The notes under the pieces: generated by a model
The model's database searches: none
Told to the model about the DNA's origin: nothing
Seen by the model: only the letters and a program-made list of their open reading frames with translations
In this document: in pieces, positions 55,832 through 64,000 of the stretch
Layout of the letters: every line of letters starts with the position of its first letter
Position numbering within the stretch: position 1 is the first letter of the stretch
Program-made: the position numbers and the translations under genes
Assembly (NCBI RefSeq): GCF_022347725.1
Contig: NZ_JAKRGB010000016.1
Coordinates: 62,001-126,000 of the forward strand
Reading direction: 5' to 3'
DNA: 64,000 nucleotides
Origin: Ruegeria sp. Ofav3-42
GTDB lineage: Bacteria > Pseudomonadota > Alphaproteobacteria > Rhodobacterales > Rhodobacteraceae

Positions 55832-57391
55832 TCAGGCAAATGTGGGCCGCTGTCTTCCATAGCCGCTGACCTGCTCAAAGGCATGAGTGAACTGAAGCAG
55901 GTCGAAGTCTTTCTTGAACCCGCCCACAACCTGCAAGCCGACCGGAAGGCCGTCCTTTGAAAACCCGCCCGGAACGGAAACCGAGGGCAGCCCGGTCAAG
56001 GTCATGACGATGCAGCTTGCCATCCAATGATGCGTTGTCGCCATTGGCTTGTCGTTGATCTCGCGAACCCAGTCCATCTCGACATCAAATGGCAAAACCT
56101 GAGTGGTCGGCAGAATGATAAAGTCGTATTGGCTGAGCAAGGCAATGACGTTCTGGTAGATGCGGGTGCGGATGTCCGATCCGCGCAGGAAATCTTCGAT
56201 GGTTAGGCCCAGCCCGTATTCGAAATTCCAAACCACGCCCTCTTTGACCTTTGACCACTCGGATCGCGGAATCTGCTTGGCCAGTTCTGCAAAGACAAAG
56301 CCGCGGTCGACGTGGAAGGCGTCCAGCGCTTCGCTTGCGTCCAGCGCGGCCTCTTCGATGGTGCAACCCATCTCGCGCACATGCTTCAGGGAGTCGCGGC
56401 AGACGTCCAAAACCTCTTTTTCGAACTCCACACCTTCCAGCTGATCACCGATCCAGGCCACCTTAGCACCCGCAAAACCCCTGCTCAGATCGCCAATGAA
56501 AACAGCGCCGGGTTCATTGATAGAAAGCGGGTCACGAGGGTCAGGCCCGGCCATCACCGCCAGCAGGTCGGCCGTATCGCGCGCCGTGCGGCCCATAGGT
56601 CCTTCTGTGGCAAGCACACTTTGCCAACCCGCCGAGCGGATGCCGGGAACGCGACCGATTGAGGGCCTGTATCCGATCACATTGTTGAACGCTCCGGGAT
56701 TGCGCAGCGACCCGCCCATGTCGCTGCCGTCCGCCATCGGCAATAAGCCCGCCGCAAGGGCCGCGCCCGCGCCGCCGCTGCTGCCACCGGCGCTTTTGTC
56801 CAGATTGTAGGGGTTGCGGGTGATGCCATAGACGTCGTTATAGGTGTGCGAGCCAGCGGCAAACTCCGGAACATTGGTCTTGCCGATGAAAAGGGTGCCT
56901 GCCTTGCGCAACCTGTCGACATAGATGGAATCCTTGGCGGCCACGTTGTCCACCAGCAACGGCGAGCCATAGGTTGTCACCATTCCTTCCACGTCAGCGG
57001 TGTCCTTGACCGCCAGCGGCAATCCGTGCAATGCGCCCAGTTCATCGCCTCGGCTGACCGCCTCATCCGCCTGCTTGGCCAGTTCCAGCGCGTCTTCCCG
57101 AGGGATGAGCGTGCAAATGGCGTTGATCTTCGGGTTTATCGCATCGATGCGGTCATAGAAGGCGGAAACGACCTCGACAGATGACAGCTTTTTCTGTCGG
57201 ATGAGGGCCGCCAAAGCGCGGGGAGACGAAAAACAAAGATCTTCTTGCGAGGTCGGGACTACATAGCTGGTGGCGGATGCGCTTTGAGCGCGCGCAGCGG
57301 TCGACACCATCGGGCTGAACAAGGCGGCGCCTGCTGTTCCGATCAACGCCCGTCGCATTACATTGATTTCTTGTTTGGTCTCGTCCTGCAT
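55832..57391 (-). CDS. Amidase-signature enzyme with Tat-type signal
   Basis: 519 residues from ATG 57391. A longer frame to 57505 exists, but this start has a ribosome site and places MRRALIGTAGAALFSPMVSTAARA directly at the N-terminus, a twin-arginine signal. The amidase signature is complete: Lys in GLPLAVKDTADVEG, cis-Ser in SAGGSSGGAGAALAAG, and nucleophile Ser in GSDMGGSLRNPG. It hydrolyses an amide or related bond in the periplasm; substrate unknown. The C-terminus PGGFSKDGLPVGLQVVGGF is typical of the family. It converges with the sulfatase gene; the 281 bp between them contain no clear gene. Confidence 0.88.
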   Translation of the reverse strand: MQDETKQEINVMRRALIGTAGAALFSPMVSTAARAQSASATSYVVPTSQEDLCFSSPRALAALIRQKKLSSVEVVSAFYDRIDAINPKINAICTLIPREDALELAKQADEAVSRGDELGALHGLPLAVKDTADVEGMVTTYGSPLLVDNVAAKDSIYVDRLRKAGTLFIGKTNVPEFAAGSHTYNDVYGITRNPYNLDKSAGGSSGGAGAALAAGLLPMADGSDMGGSLRNPGAFNNVIGYRPSIGRVPGIRSAGWQSVLATEGPMGRTARDTADLLAVMAGPDPRDPLSINEPGAVFIGDLSRGFAGAKVAWIGDQLEGVEFEKEVLDVCRDSLKHVREMGCTIEEAALDASEALDAFHVDRGFVFAELAKQIPRSEWSKVKEGVVWNFEYGLGLTIEDFLRGSDIRTRIYQNVIALLSQYDFIILPTTQVLPFDVEMDWVREINDKPMATTHHWMASCIVMTLTGLPSVSVPGGFSKDGLPVGLQVVGGFKKDFDLLQFTHAFEQVSGYGRQRPTFA

Positions 57392-57681
57392 TGAATTCAG
57401 CTCCGACGCATCAAATAACTTGTCTGGTGGATAGTTGTGATCTGAAAGAGATATGACAAGAGCATTTGGCTGACGCCGGCAATTTGTCGCGACTACATTG
57501 AACACGCGCTACGGTCTTCTGGTCTCACTCCTCTTTCGGCTGCTTTGTTAGCAACCCGTCAGTTCGACGAGTCCCTGATTTCGCGCTCGCAGCGAATGGA
57601 AGCAATGCGGGCTGCGATCGCAGCATTCAAAGGCCATGTCTACGGTCTGCTCAGGGCCGCCCTCGAAGACGGCCCAACTTC

Positions 57682-58313
57682 CTAAATCTCGACGGATTCC
57701 GAGATTGCCAAGGCATCTTCCAGTTCAACGCCGAGATATCGAACTGTACTATCCATTTTGTGTGACCAAGCAAAAGTTGAACCGCCCGAAGATTACCAGT
57801 CTTCTTGTAGATCTGCGAAACCTTGGTTCGGCGCATCGAATGCGTGCCATAAGCACTCGGCTCCAAGCCAATCGACTTCACCCATTCGCGAACCAATCGC
57901 GCGTACTGACGTGTCGAGATGTGAAGACGCTCGTGGAAACGCCCCGGCCAAAGATACTCGGAGCCGACCATCAATGGCTGTTTCATCGATCTAGAGAGTG
58001 ACTTTCGAGTTCCTTCTGTGATCTCAAATCGGACCGGTTTTTGAGTTTTGCTCTGGATAATCGATGTGCGCTCTTTGACCTGACCGGCTGCATAGACATC
58101 AGCCACCATTGACTTGACCAGATCACACCCACGCAGTTTGCTGTCGATTGCCAAATTGAAGAGAGCAAGATCGCGATAGTTGTCTGCGATCTCCAGTCGA
58201 ACACGGATCGCCCAGACGTGTTTGGGTAATAATGGCTTCTTCTGACCGACGATACGTCCTTTGTTCCAGGCAGGGCGGCAGGCGCGAATGGCGGGTAAAT
58301 TTGGGATGGTCAT
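57682..58313 (-). pseudogene. Tyrosine recombinase/integrase copy 2, frameshift just before the catalytic Tyr
   Basis: From ATG 58313 it reads MTIPNLPAIRACRPAWNKGR and stays close to copy 1 (45867-46499): IDSKLRGCDLVKSMV, SKTQKPVRFEI, YGTHSMRRTK and LLLGHTK. At the position of copy 1's KMDSTV one base is missing (CACACAAAATGG), so the reading shifts into WIVQFDISALNWKM and continues to 57651. Restoring the base gives MDSTVRYLGVELEDALAIS, with a stop at 57682. The Tyr nucleophile is therefore lost here too. The leader sequence and the final hairpin (57654-57675) match those of copy 1. The 57392-57681 stretch holds only these remains. Confidence 0.8.
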
Positions 58314-58706
58314 GGTAATTCTCCAATCCGCCACATCCCGCCTCAACGCCAATCCGACGTTGACGGGAATTCATACTAACTGGATGTGCGACTGCGGAGA
58401 ATGACTGCCAAGAGCCCTTCCTGGTCATTTTGATTTCGTGCTGCAAGCGCAAACAGCACTCAATATGCTGTGCCAGCACGATCTATCACAATGCATTTCG
58501 GTGGGAGAACCGGTTATTCGTGCTTCATGCAGCGAGGTTATGAGACTGGGTGTCTCTGTGTGAGGCGGCCAGCTGCCTGACCTGAAAAGTACTTGGCTGT
58601 TCAGCTATCAAAACCCGCTGGGGTCTGCCAGGAGACAACCGTTTACCTTGCCAAATTGACGCCGCTGACACCTCGGAAGTACACTATTTTGTGTTTACAG
58701 GGGTTT
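58314..58706. other. Gap upstream of integrase copy 2
   Basis: 393 bp. The first ~70 bp form the leader shared with copy 1 (with TCAACGTCGGATTGG in reverse orientation). The rest holds no gene or RNA that I can support. Confidence 0.5.
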
Positions 58707-58910
58707 ATGGAAGTAACGGCGATGGCGAAGTCCAATACGCCCTCGGACGCAGAGCTTTCTGTTATGGTTCGTGAGGTGCTGGCGCAATCGATTAAACGGG
58801 CCTCAGAGCCCACTTGGCGTGTCATTCTGCGGCCAATTTCACAGGGGGCAACATCCGCCTTGTTGGTTATGGTCCTTACAAAGTGGCTCATAGATATCGG
58901 CTTGCTTTGA
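58707..58910 (+). CDS. Small membrane-associated hypothetical protein
   Basis: 67 residues from ATG 58707 (MEVTAMAKSNTPSDAEL); ATG 58722 would give 62. It has a polar helix (AELSVMVREVLAQSIKRASEPTW) and then a C-terminal hydrophobic stretch (ATSALLVMVLTKWLIDIGLL) that could be a membrane anchor. No known family. The amphipathic and tail-anchored look favours a real gene, but it is short and stands alone. Confidence 0.35.
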   Translation: MEVTAMAKSNTPSDAELSVMVREVLAQSIKRASEPTWRVILRPISQGATSALLVMVLTKWLIDIGLL

Positions 58911-59535
58911 AGGGTTCGACTAAACGAGCGACCGCGACAGATTCGGTATGGTTTCCTGTTGCTGGGCCTTGGATGTTTCCATGTAGAAGCGGCATGGCGA
59001 AGAACGGCTGGAAATTTGGGTTAACACTTGCGCTCGTCTTCTCGGGTGAGCTGACCGCTCAGCAAGAGATCGCTCTAAGTAACATGCGATTCAGAAACGT
59101 GCGAGGTTTGGTGCACTTGGGGTGCTCTCGCCGGTGTTGCTGTGCATAGAACAAAGAGCGGACACTGGTTTGGAAGCTGCCAGATGTCTGGGATGCGGGA
59201 CTAAGCCGCCGTATGCTTGAGCGGCTGTTGCTGACGCAGCAATTATTCGCAGGTTCGGCATGCTCATTGCTGCGCTACGGTCGATGCCGCCAGACCGGCT
59301 ATTCAAACCAAGTCCGCGGCGCGAAGCTCAAATTGGTCTTTCGCCACAATCGGGATCGACAATCAAAGAGCGAACACAGCAAAATAGGATCATTCAAGTC
59401 ACTGGGCTACCATCCAAGACGTGATCTTCGCTATACAATAACAATCAATTCAAACTGACCAAAAAACCTTTGCGCTTCATCAAGCGAAAAAACCATAGTA
59501 TTTTTGAACAGTGAAGCCCTCTGTCAATTTATGTG
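58911..59535. other. Gene-free stretch before the LuxR-type regulator
   Basis: 625 bp. A few short open frames are present but none has a domain, sound start or codon pattern. I see no structured RNA or repeat. Confidence 0.5.
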
Positions 59536-60666
59536 TCATGGCGCTATTGGAAATCTTCTTGAGATTGACGTAATCGCGAGTACCAGTTCCGCCTGCCGAG
59601 ACACGCCCACCTTGGACATGATTGCTTTCATCTGTCGTCGAACCGTTTCGTTTGACACACTGCGCAATGAGGAAATTTCGGGTATAGAGGACGCTGATAG
59701 AAATAGTGACAAGACTTCTGTCTCCGCAAGGGTCAAGCCATAAACTTGCGCGACACTTTCAATGGAGAACTCTAAAGGCGAGGTCGAAGTTACTAACAGT
59801 AGCACTTGATGGCGGACGGAGTGAAGAAAGTGCTGGCGCGTTGCAAGCGGCAGCGCGCGAACTATCAATTTGTCTGATAGCTGCGGCATTTCAAGCATCA
59901 AACTGGAAGCCATTTGACGCGGCCTACCATGCGCCGCTTGCTTGCTACAATCTGCGATCAGGCATTTGAAGGGTGTGCGGGACTCCAGCATGATGGGCAC
60001 CAGAATATTATTTTCCAGCGTCAATCCCCAATTTGTTCCAAGTTGACGCTTAGCAATGGAATTCGTACTGATCAACTGCCCCTGCCCATCAACAACCATC
60101 GCCGGACACAGGAAACCTTCAAGAATTTGCTCGATTTCCGTATTTTCACAGCCAGAATGATATCGTGCGTCGCAGACATAGGCTGACGTTCGCAACGCTT
60201 CCTGAATGTGACTTAAACGTTCAAGATGCTCGGATTGTGGGTGGCCAAATCTTTGGGGCCAAGCCCAAAGCATTACTTCAGACCTGTCAGGTGTATCCAG
60301 CAAGCGCAAAGCCAACCTGTATCGGATGTCGTATTCATCATTGAATGCATAAAAGGGGCTCCGCGCTATGCCCGCTTCGTCGATATAGTCATAATCCACA
60401 ATATAACGCCAGTTTCGGTTAGAGGCGGCATGGGCAACGATTTCGGACTGAGGTGCCCATTCGGGAAGCGCCTGGTCCAATTCCGGAAGATTTAGCGTGT
60501 GACTTATGAAACTCCTGTCACCCGTATGTTCTGCGACAGCAATTTGCGAGACCGGAGCACCCAAATAGGCGGCTGTTTCGGATTGTACTTTGGTCCAAAG
60601 CTCGGGCTCCAGCGCTGCCCTTCGAATTGTATTCAGAACTTGTTCGAGTTCAATTTTGCCACTCAT
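59536..60666 (-). CDS. LuxR-type transcriptional regulator
   Basis: 376 residues from ATG 60666 (MSGKIELEQVL); a longer start adds an odd hydrophobic leader. The N-terminal ~300 residues form a sensor-like region with no assignable domain; a PAS-like middle part is possible (PAMVVDGQGQLISTNSIAKRQLG). The C-terminal HTH fits the LuxR type: LTLAETEVLSLFLSASSIPEISSLRSVSNETVRRQMKAIMSKVGV. It is divergent from the second RTX gene, with 167 bp between the starts, so it may control that gene. Quorum-sensing ligand binding is not indicated: the family autoinducer domain is not recognisable. Confidence 0.8.
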   Translation of the reverse strand: MSGKIELEQVLNTIRRAALEPELWTKVQSETAAYLGAPVSQIAVAEHTGDRSFISHTLNLPELDQALPEWAPQSEIVAHAASNRNWRYIVDYDYIDEAGIARSPFYAFNDEYDIRYRLALRLLDTPDRSEVMLWAWPQRFGHPQSEHLERLSHIQEALRTSAYVCDARYHSGCENTEIEQILEGFLCPAMVVDGQGQLISTNSIAKRQLGTNWGLTLENNILVPIMLESRTPFKCLIADCSKQAAHGRPRQMASSLMLEMPQLSDKLIVRALPLATRQHFLHSVRHQVLLLVTSTSPLEFSIESVAQVYGLTLAETEVLSLFLSASSIPEISSLRSVSNETVRRQMKAIMSKVGVSRQAELVLAITSISRRFPIAP

Positions 60667-60833
60667 AGCGATAACTAACAAAACAAAAAATATGTGAACT
60701 TCATAACCCATTTGGGTGATGACTCGCAACTCTGCAGTGTTTCACAGTTGATGAGGGTTTTTTTAGAAGTTTGTTTTTCTCGTGTGAAGTTCAACGAGAA
60801 AAACAAGACCAGTCATAGTTTGGGGGGAAATTT

Positions 60834-63800
60834 ATGCCTGTCATCAACGGGACGCCGGGAGACGATCAAGAGGGATTTCTGCTTAGTGGAACTGCAGCAG
60901 ATGATGAGTATTTCGGTTTTGCTGGCAACGACTGGCTAATCGCGAGTTCAGGCAATGACGTGTTGGACGGTGGGGCCGACAGCGATACAGTATTTTATGA
61001 TTTCGAGCCTTTTTCCAACGGCGTTTTCATAAACAACACTGACACCACGATTGGCAGCGTGCTCGCTTTCACGGTCAACAAGGGACCAAGTGGTGTTGAC
61101 GCCTTGGTCGATGTCGAAAACTTCCATGGCAGCAACAACGGCGATACAATTTATGTCGGTGGTATGGGCGGGACCTACACCTTTGACCGCGCAGGCGACG
61201 ATACCGTTATCGCTTCGCAAGACCCAAACGCCACCGGATCCCATATTTTCGCGGCAGGCAGCGGCAACGACACTTATGTCGGTACAGTTAATCGAGACCG
61301 CGTTGACTATAACGACAATGGCTTCGATGGCGGTGGTTCGATCACGCAGGGTATTGATGTTGATTTGGAGGCTGGTACGGCCACCGATGGTTGGGGAAAT
61401 TCGGACACTTTGACCTCGATCGAAGACGTCAACGGGACTCGGTTTGGAGACATAATCCTGGGTGACGATGGGGACAACAGTCTCTCAGGCAATGATGGCG
61501 ACGACACGATTGATGGACGAGGTGGTGACGATTTCCTGCAAGGTGGTGCCGGCGACGATACAATCGACGGGGGTGGCGGGAACGACTATCTCGAAGGTGA
61601 CGATTTCGGCGTCGCAGGAAATGACACACTGAGCGGTGGAACAGGTGATGACAGTTTTGCCACTGGCTATGGCGATGACAGCGTAGACGGTGGAGACGGC
61701 TTGGATGCAGTTTTCTATGATTTCTGGGGCTTTACGTCGGGCGTCACGATCAACAACACCGACACCGAACAAAACGGTGTCGCAGCATTTACCACCGACA
61801 AGCGGGGATTCGGAACAGATACCCTGCTAGGTGTCGAAGCATTTCACGGATCGGAATGGGGTGACACAATTTACGTCGGTGGTCTGGGAGGCGGCTATAC
61901 GTTCGACCGGGCCGGAGATGATACGGTTATCGCTTCGCAAGATCCAAATGCTACGGAGGCTCACTATTTCGCTGCGGGCAGCGGCAGTGATACCTACGTG
62001 GGCACGGTTAATCGTGATGTGGTCGATTATGCCGATGGCGGATTTGATGGCGGCGGCTCAATCTTTCAGGGCGTTAGTGTCGATTTGGCTGCGGGAACTG
62101 CTACCGATGGCTGGGGTGGCACAGACTCGCTGACGTCTGTCGAAGAAGTCAACGGAACCCGTTTCGACGATACCATTTTTGGTGACGATGAGGACAATCG
62201 CCTGAGAGGCATGGATGGCGACGACACGCTTGTGGGGCGTGGTGGCAACGACAATATCGACGGCAATGCCGGAAATGACGATATCTCCGGAGGCGACGGT
62301 AACGATGATCTTTCCGGCGGCGATGGCGATGACACAATCGACGGCGGTGCAGGTGACGATTTCCTTCAGCCGGGCACTGGTAACGATATTGTCTCGGGGG
62401 GCGATAGCGGTCCGCTGGAGGACTTTGACGAACTGTCATATATTTTCACAAGCATAGAAAGCGGAACGACCGGCGGAATTACCGCAACCTTTACAGGTGA
62501 ACAAGAGGGCACCGTGATCGACTATGAAGGTGGAACAGACACCTTCTCCGATATCGAACGTGTCCGGGGAACAAACAACGACGACACGTTCATCGGCGCA
62601 GATGGACGCCAAAGGTTCCGCGGCTTTGGTGGCGATGATGATTTTGATGGTGGCGCGGGTGATAATGACGAAGTCGATTATCGCCGCGACGCCGCTGAAC
62701 TGGGCTCGCTTGAGATTGGAATCGACGTAAGCTTAGCAGCCGGATTTGGAACGGATACCTATGGCGACACCGATACATACTCCAATATCGAACGGATTCG
62801 CGGATCGCGGTTTGACGACACGATTGTCGGGGACGGAAACCGCAACAGACTAAGCGGCTTCGATGGCGACGATACGATTGACAGTTTTGGCGGCGCAAAC
62901 AACTCTCTCAGCGGTGATAATGGCAACGACATAATTCTCGCCCGCGGTGATGATGATTTTGCCGAAGGCGGCGACGGCAATGACCAGATCACTTTCTTTG
63001 GTGTAGGCGGCAGCGCAAACCCAGGCCTTGGGTCAGACACGATCATTGGGGGAACAGAGGGCTTTTTCAGTATCGAATATTTCGGTGTCGGAGTGTCTCT
63101 GACAATCGACACTGCGCTTGGGACAACAACCTTCACCAGCGGCGATGTTGATACGTTCAGCAATATCCGCAACATCGGTGGCGGCAATGGTGACGACACT
63201 CTGCTGGGCGATGATGCAGACGAGCGGCAGGAGTTTTTTACATCACTCGGAGACGACTTTATCGATGGTCGCGGTGGCGATCGCGACTGGCTGATCTACG
63301 ACACTGGCGACGAAACGTCTATCACGGTTGATTTCTCGACCGGAACCGCGACAGGCGATTTTGCCGGGACCGACACGTTTGTGAATATCGAAGCTGTTCG
63401 AGGTACGAGCGGCGACGACACCTTCATTGGTGGTGATCAGGAAATCACCATTTATCAGGGCCTCGATGGCGTCGACAGCTACATCGGCGGCACCAGTCAG
63501 GATCGGCTGAGCTTTACCTTCGACGATAATCGCGGGGGGTTGGCAGGTGTGACCGTTGATCTTGCCGCCGGTACCGCAACGGATGGTTTCGGCAATGACG
63601 AGACCTTCACCAGCATTGAGCAAGTGATCTCGACAGATCAGGACGATACGCTCGACGGCAACGACGAAGCGAATGTTCTGATCGGGCTCGACGGAGCTGA
63701 CAGTATCGATGGGCGTGGAGGCGATGATGAAATATTCGCGGGCTTTGGTATTGATACCGTCACCGGCGGCGCTGGTTCCGACCTGATCGGCGGGCGCATT

Positions 63801-64000
63801 GCTGAGCTTGACGGTGACACAATCACCGATTTTGCCTTCGAAGATCGCATTGCTGTCTACGACGACGACTTCAATTTGATCGGTGCCGATGCGACGATTG
63901 TTGGCGACGAACTGCGCATTGATATTGACGGAGACGGTGCAGCCGACGCCACGATGACCTTGAGCAACGGGTATTCCGGTCCCGTCAATTCTGAAGGAGG
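60834..64000 (+). CDS. Second RTX calcium-binding protein, 3' end outside window
   Basis: From ATG 60834, after a strong GGGGGGAAA ribosome site, the frame is open to the end of the window (1055 visible residues). There is no signal peptide, as expected for type I secretion. It starts directly with RTX-like sequence (PVINGTPGDDQEGFLLSG) and is built of nonapeptides (GGAGDDTIDGG) mixed with units of the type VDLAAGTATDGWGGTDSLTSVEEV. A segment of about 530 bp is duplicated with an offset near 720 bp. No hydrolase or adhesin domain is visible so far. It could be exported by the type I system at 38.6-41.7 kb, as no exporter lies next to it here; inference. Confidence 0.88.
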   Translation, partial: MPVINGTPGDDQEGFLLSGTAADDEYFGFAGNDWLIASSGNDVLDGGADSDTVFYDFEPFSNGVFINNTDTTIGSVLAFTVNKGPSGVDALVDVENFHGSNNGDTIYVGGMGGTYTFDRAGDDTVIASQDPNATGSHIFAAGSGNDTYVGTVNRDRVDYNDNGFDGGGSITQGIDVDLEAGTATDGWGNSDTLTSIEDVNGTRFGDIILGDDGDNSLSGNDGDDTIDGRGGDDFLQGGAGDDTIDGGGGNDYLEGDDFGVAGNDTLSGGTGDDSFATGYGDDSVDGGDGLDAVFYDFWGFTSGVTINNTDTEQNGVAAFTTDKRGFGTDTLLGVEAFHGSEWGDTIYVGGLGGGYTFDRAGDDTVIASQDPNATEAHYFAAGSGSDTYVGTVNRDVVDYADGGFDGGGSIFQGVSVDLAAGTATDGWGGTDSLTSVEEVNGTRFDDTIFGDDEDNRLRGMDGDDTLVGRGGNDNIDGNAGNDDISGGDGNDDLSGGDGDDTIDGGAGDDFLQPGTGNDIVSGGDSGPLEDFDELSYIFTSIESGTTGGITATFTGEQEGTVIDYEGGTDTFSDIERVRGTNNDDTFIGADGRQRFRGFGGDDDFDGGAGDNDEVDYRRDAAELGSLEIGIDVSLAAGFGTDTYGDTDTYSNIERIRGSRFDDTIVGDGNRNRLSGFDGDDTIDSFGGANNSLSGDNGNDIILARGDDDFAEGGDGNDQITFFGVGGSANPGLGSDTIIGGTEGFFSIEYFGVGVSLTIDTALGTTTFTSGDVDTFSNIRNIGGGNGDDTLLGDDADERQEFFTSLGDDFIDGRGGDRDWLIYDTGDETSITVDFSTGTATGDFAGTDTFVNIEAVRGTSGDDTFIGGDQEITIYQGLDGVDSYIGGTSQDRLSFTFDDNRGGLAGVTVDLAAGTATDGFGNDETFTSIEQVISTDQDDTLDGNDEANVLIGLDGADSIDGRGGDDEIFAGFGIDTVTGGAGSDLIGGRIAELDGDTITDFAFEDRIAVYDDDFNLIGADATIVGDELRIDIDGDGAADATMTLSNGYSGPVNSEG
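60988..62240 (+). repeat. Internal duplication in the second RTX gene
   Basis: Unit A (about 60988-61520) and unit B (about 61708-62240) are about 720 bp apart and encode near-identical stretches: INNTDT, GDTIYVGG, YTFDRAGDDTVIASQDPNAT, AAGSG, DTYVGTVNRD, FDGGGSI and VNGTRF. Many silent differences show that the duplication is not recent. Confidence 0.8.

Noticed and set aside
58814..59149. 111-codon frame overlapping the small membrane protein
   Set aside because: Cys/Arg-rich end, no domain, shares its sequence with the better candidate in another frame.

Overview
The window looks like an extrachromosomal replicon (plasmid or chromid) of a marine Rhodobacterales/roseobacter-type alphaproteobacterium. 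The main evidence is a complete repA-repB-repC operon on the minus strand (about 5.3-8.7 kb) with three identical 16-bp palindromic parS-like sites and a probable antisense RNA terminator between repB and repC. Many transposon and integrase fragments, and islands with differing base composition, fit an accessory replicon. Genus and plasmid name cannot be read from the sequence alone.

Region 1 (0-5.2 kb, minus strand): a partial trypsin-like protease, an exported GH19 lysozyme/chitinase-like + peptidoglycan-binding + trypsin-like fusion overlapping it by 4 bp, a truncated Mu/TniA-type transposase, and a Fic protein with an N-terminal inhibitory motif. Region 2 (5.3-11.1 kb): the repABC module, a tyrosine recombinase and an IS6-family element.

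Region 3 (11.2-41.7 kb, plus strand): a five-gene, 30-kb type I secretion operon. It encodes a HlyC-like acyltransferase with Tyr in place of the usual catalytic His, a membrane-anchored protein of unknown function, a single 8655-residue RTX protein, an ABC exporter and a HlyD-type adaptor. The giant protein starts with a class-3 lipase-like domain, then has a FrpC-type self-processing module with an Asp-Pro site at 1239-1240, about 21 RTX modules of roughly 130 residues, long strings of cadherin-like repeats split by a second RTX block, and a C-terminal RTX/secretion signal. No outer-membrane TolC gene is seen.

Region 4 (41.7-46.5 kb): a GNAT acetyltransferase, a transposase tail, a membrane-anchored hypothetical, a broken IS110/IS1111-type element and a broken integrase. 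Region 5 (47.2-53.9 kb): a compact bacterial microcompartment locus with one hexamer, one pentamer and one tandem-domain shell protein, a CoA-acylating aldehyde dehydrogenase with a C-terminal encapsulation peptide, a small protein with a similar helix at its N-terminus, an APH-type kinase, a TetR regulator and a class III PLP enzyme. This gene set resembles the amino-alcohol (1-amino-2-propanol/aminoacetone, RMM-type) microcompartments: kinase, phospho-lyase-like PLP enzyme, then aldehyde to acyl-CoA. A second broken integrase copy at 57.7-58.3 kb, in the same orientation as the one at 45.9-46.5 kb, brackets this region.

Region 6 (54.1-64 kb): a periplasmic sulfatase, a Tat-type amidase, a LuxR-type regulator, and divergently from it a second RTX protein that runs off the end of the window. 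No rRNA, tRNA or CRISPR array was seen.
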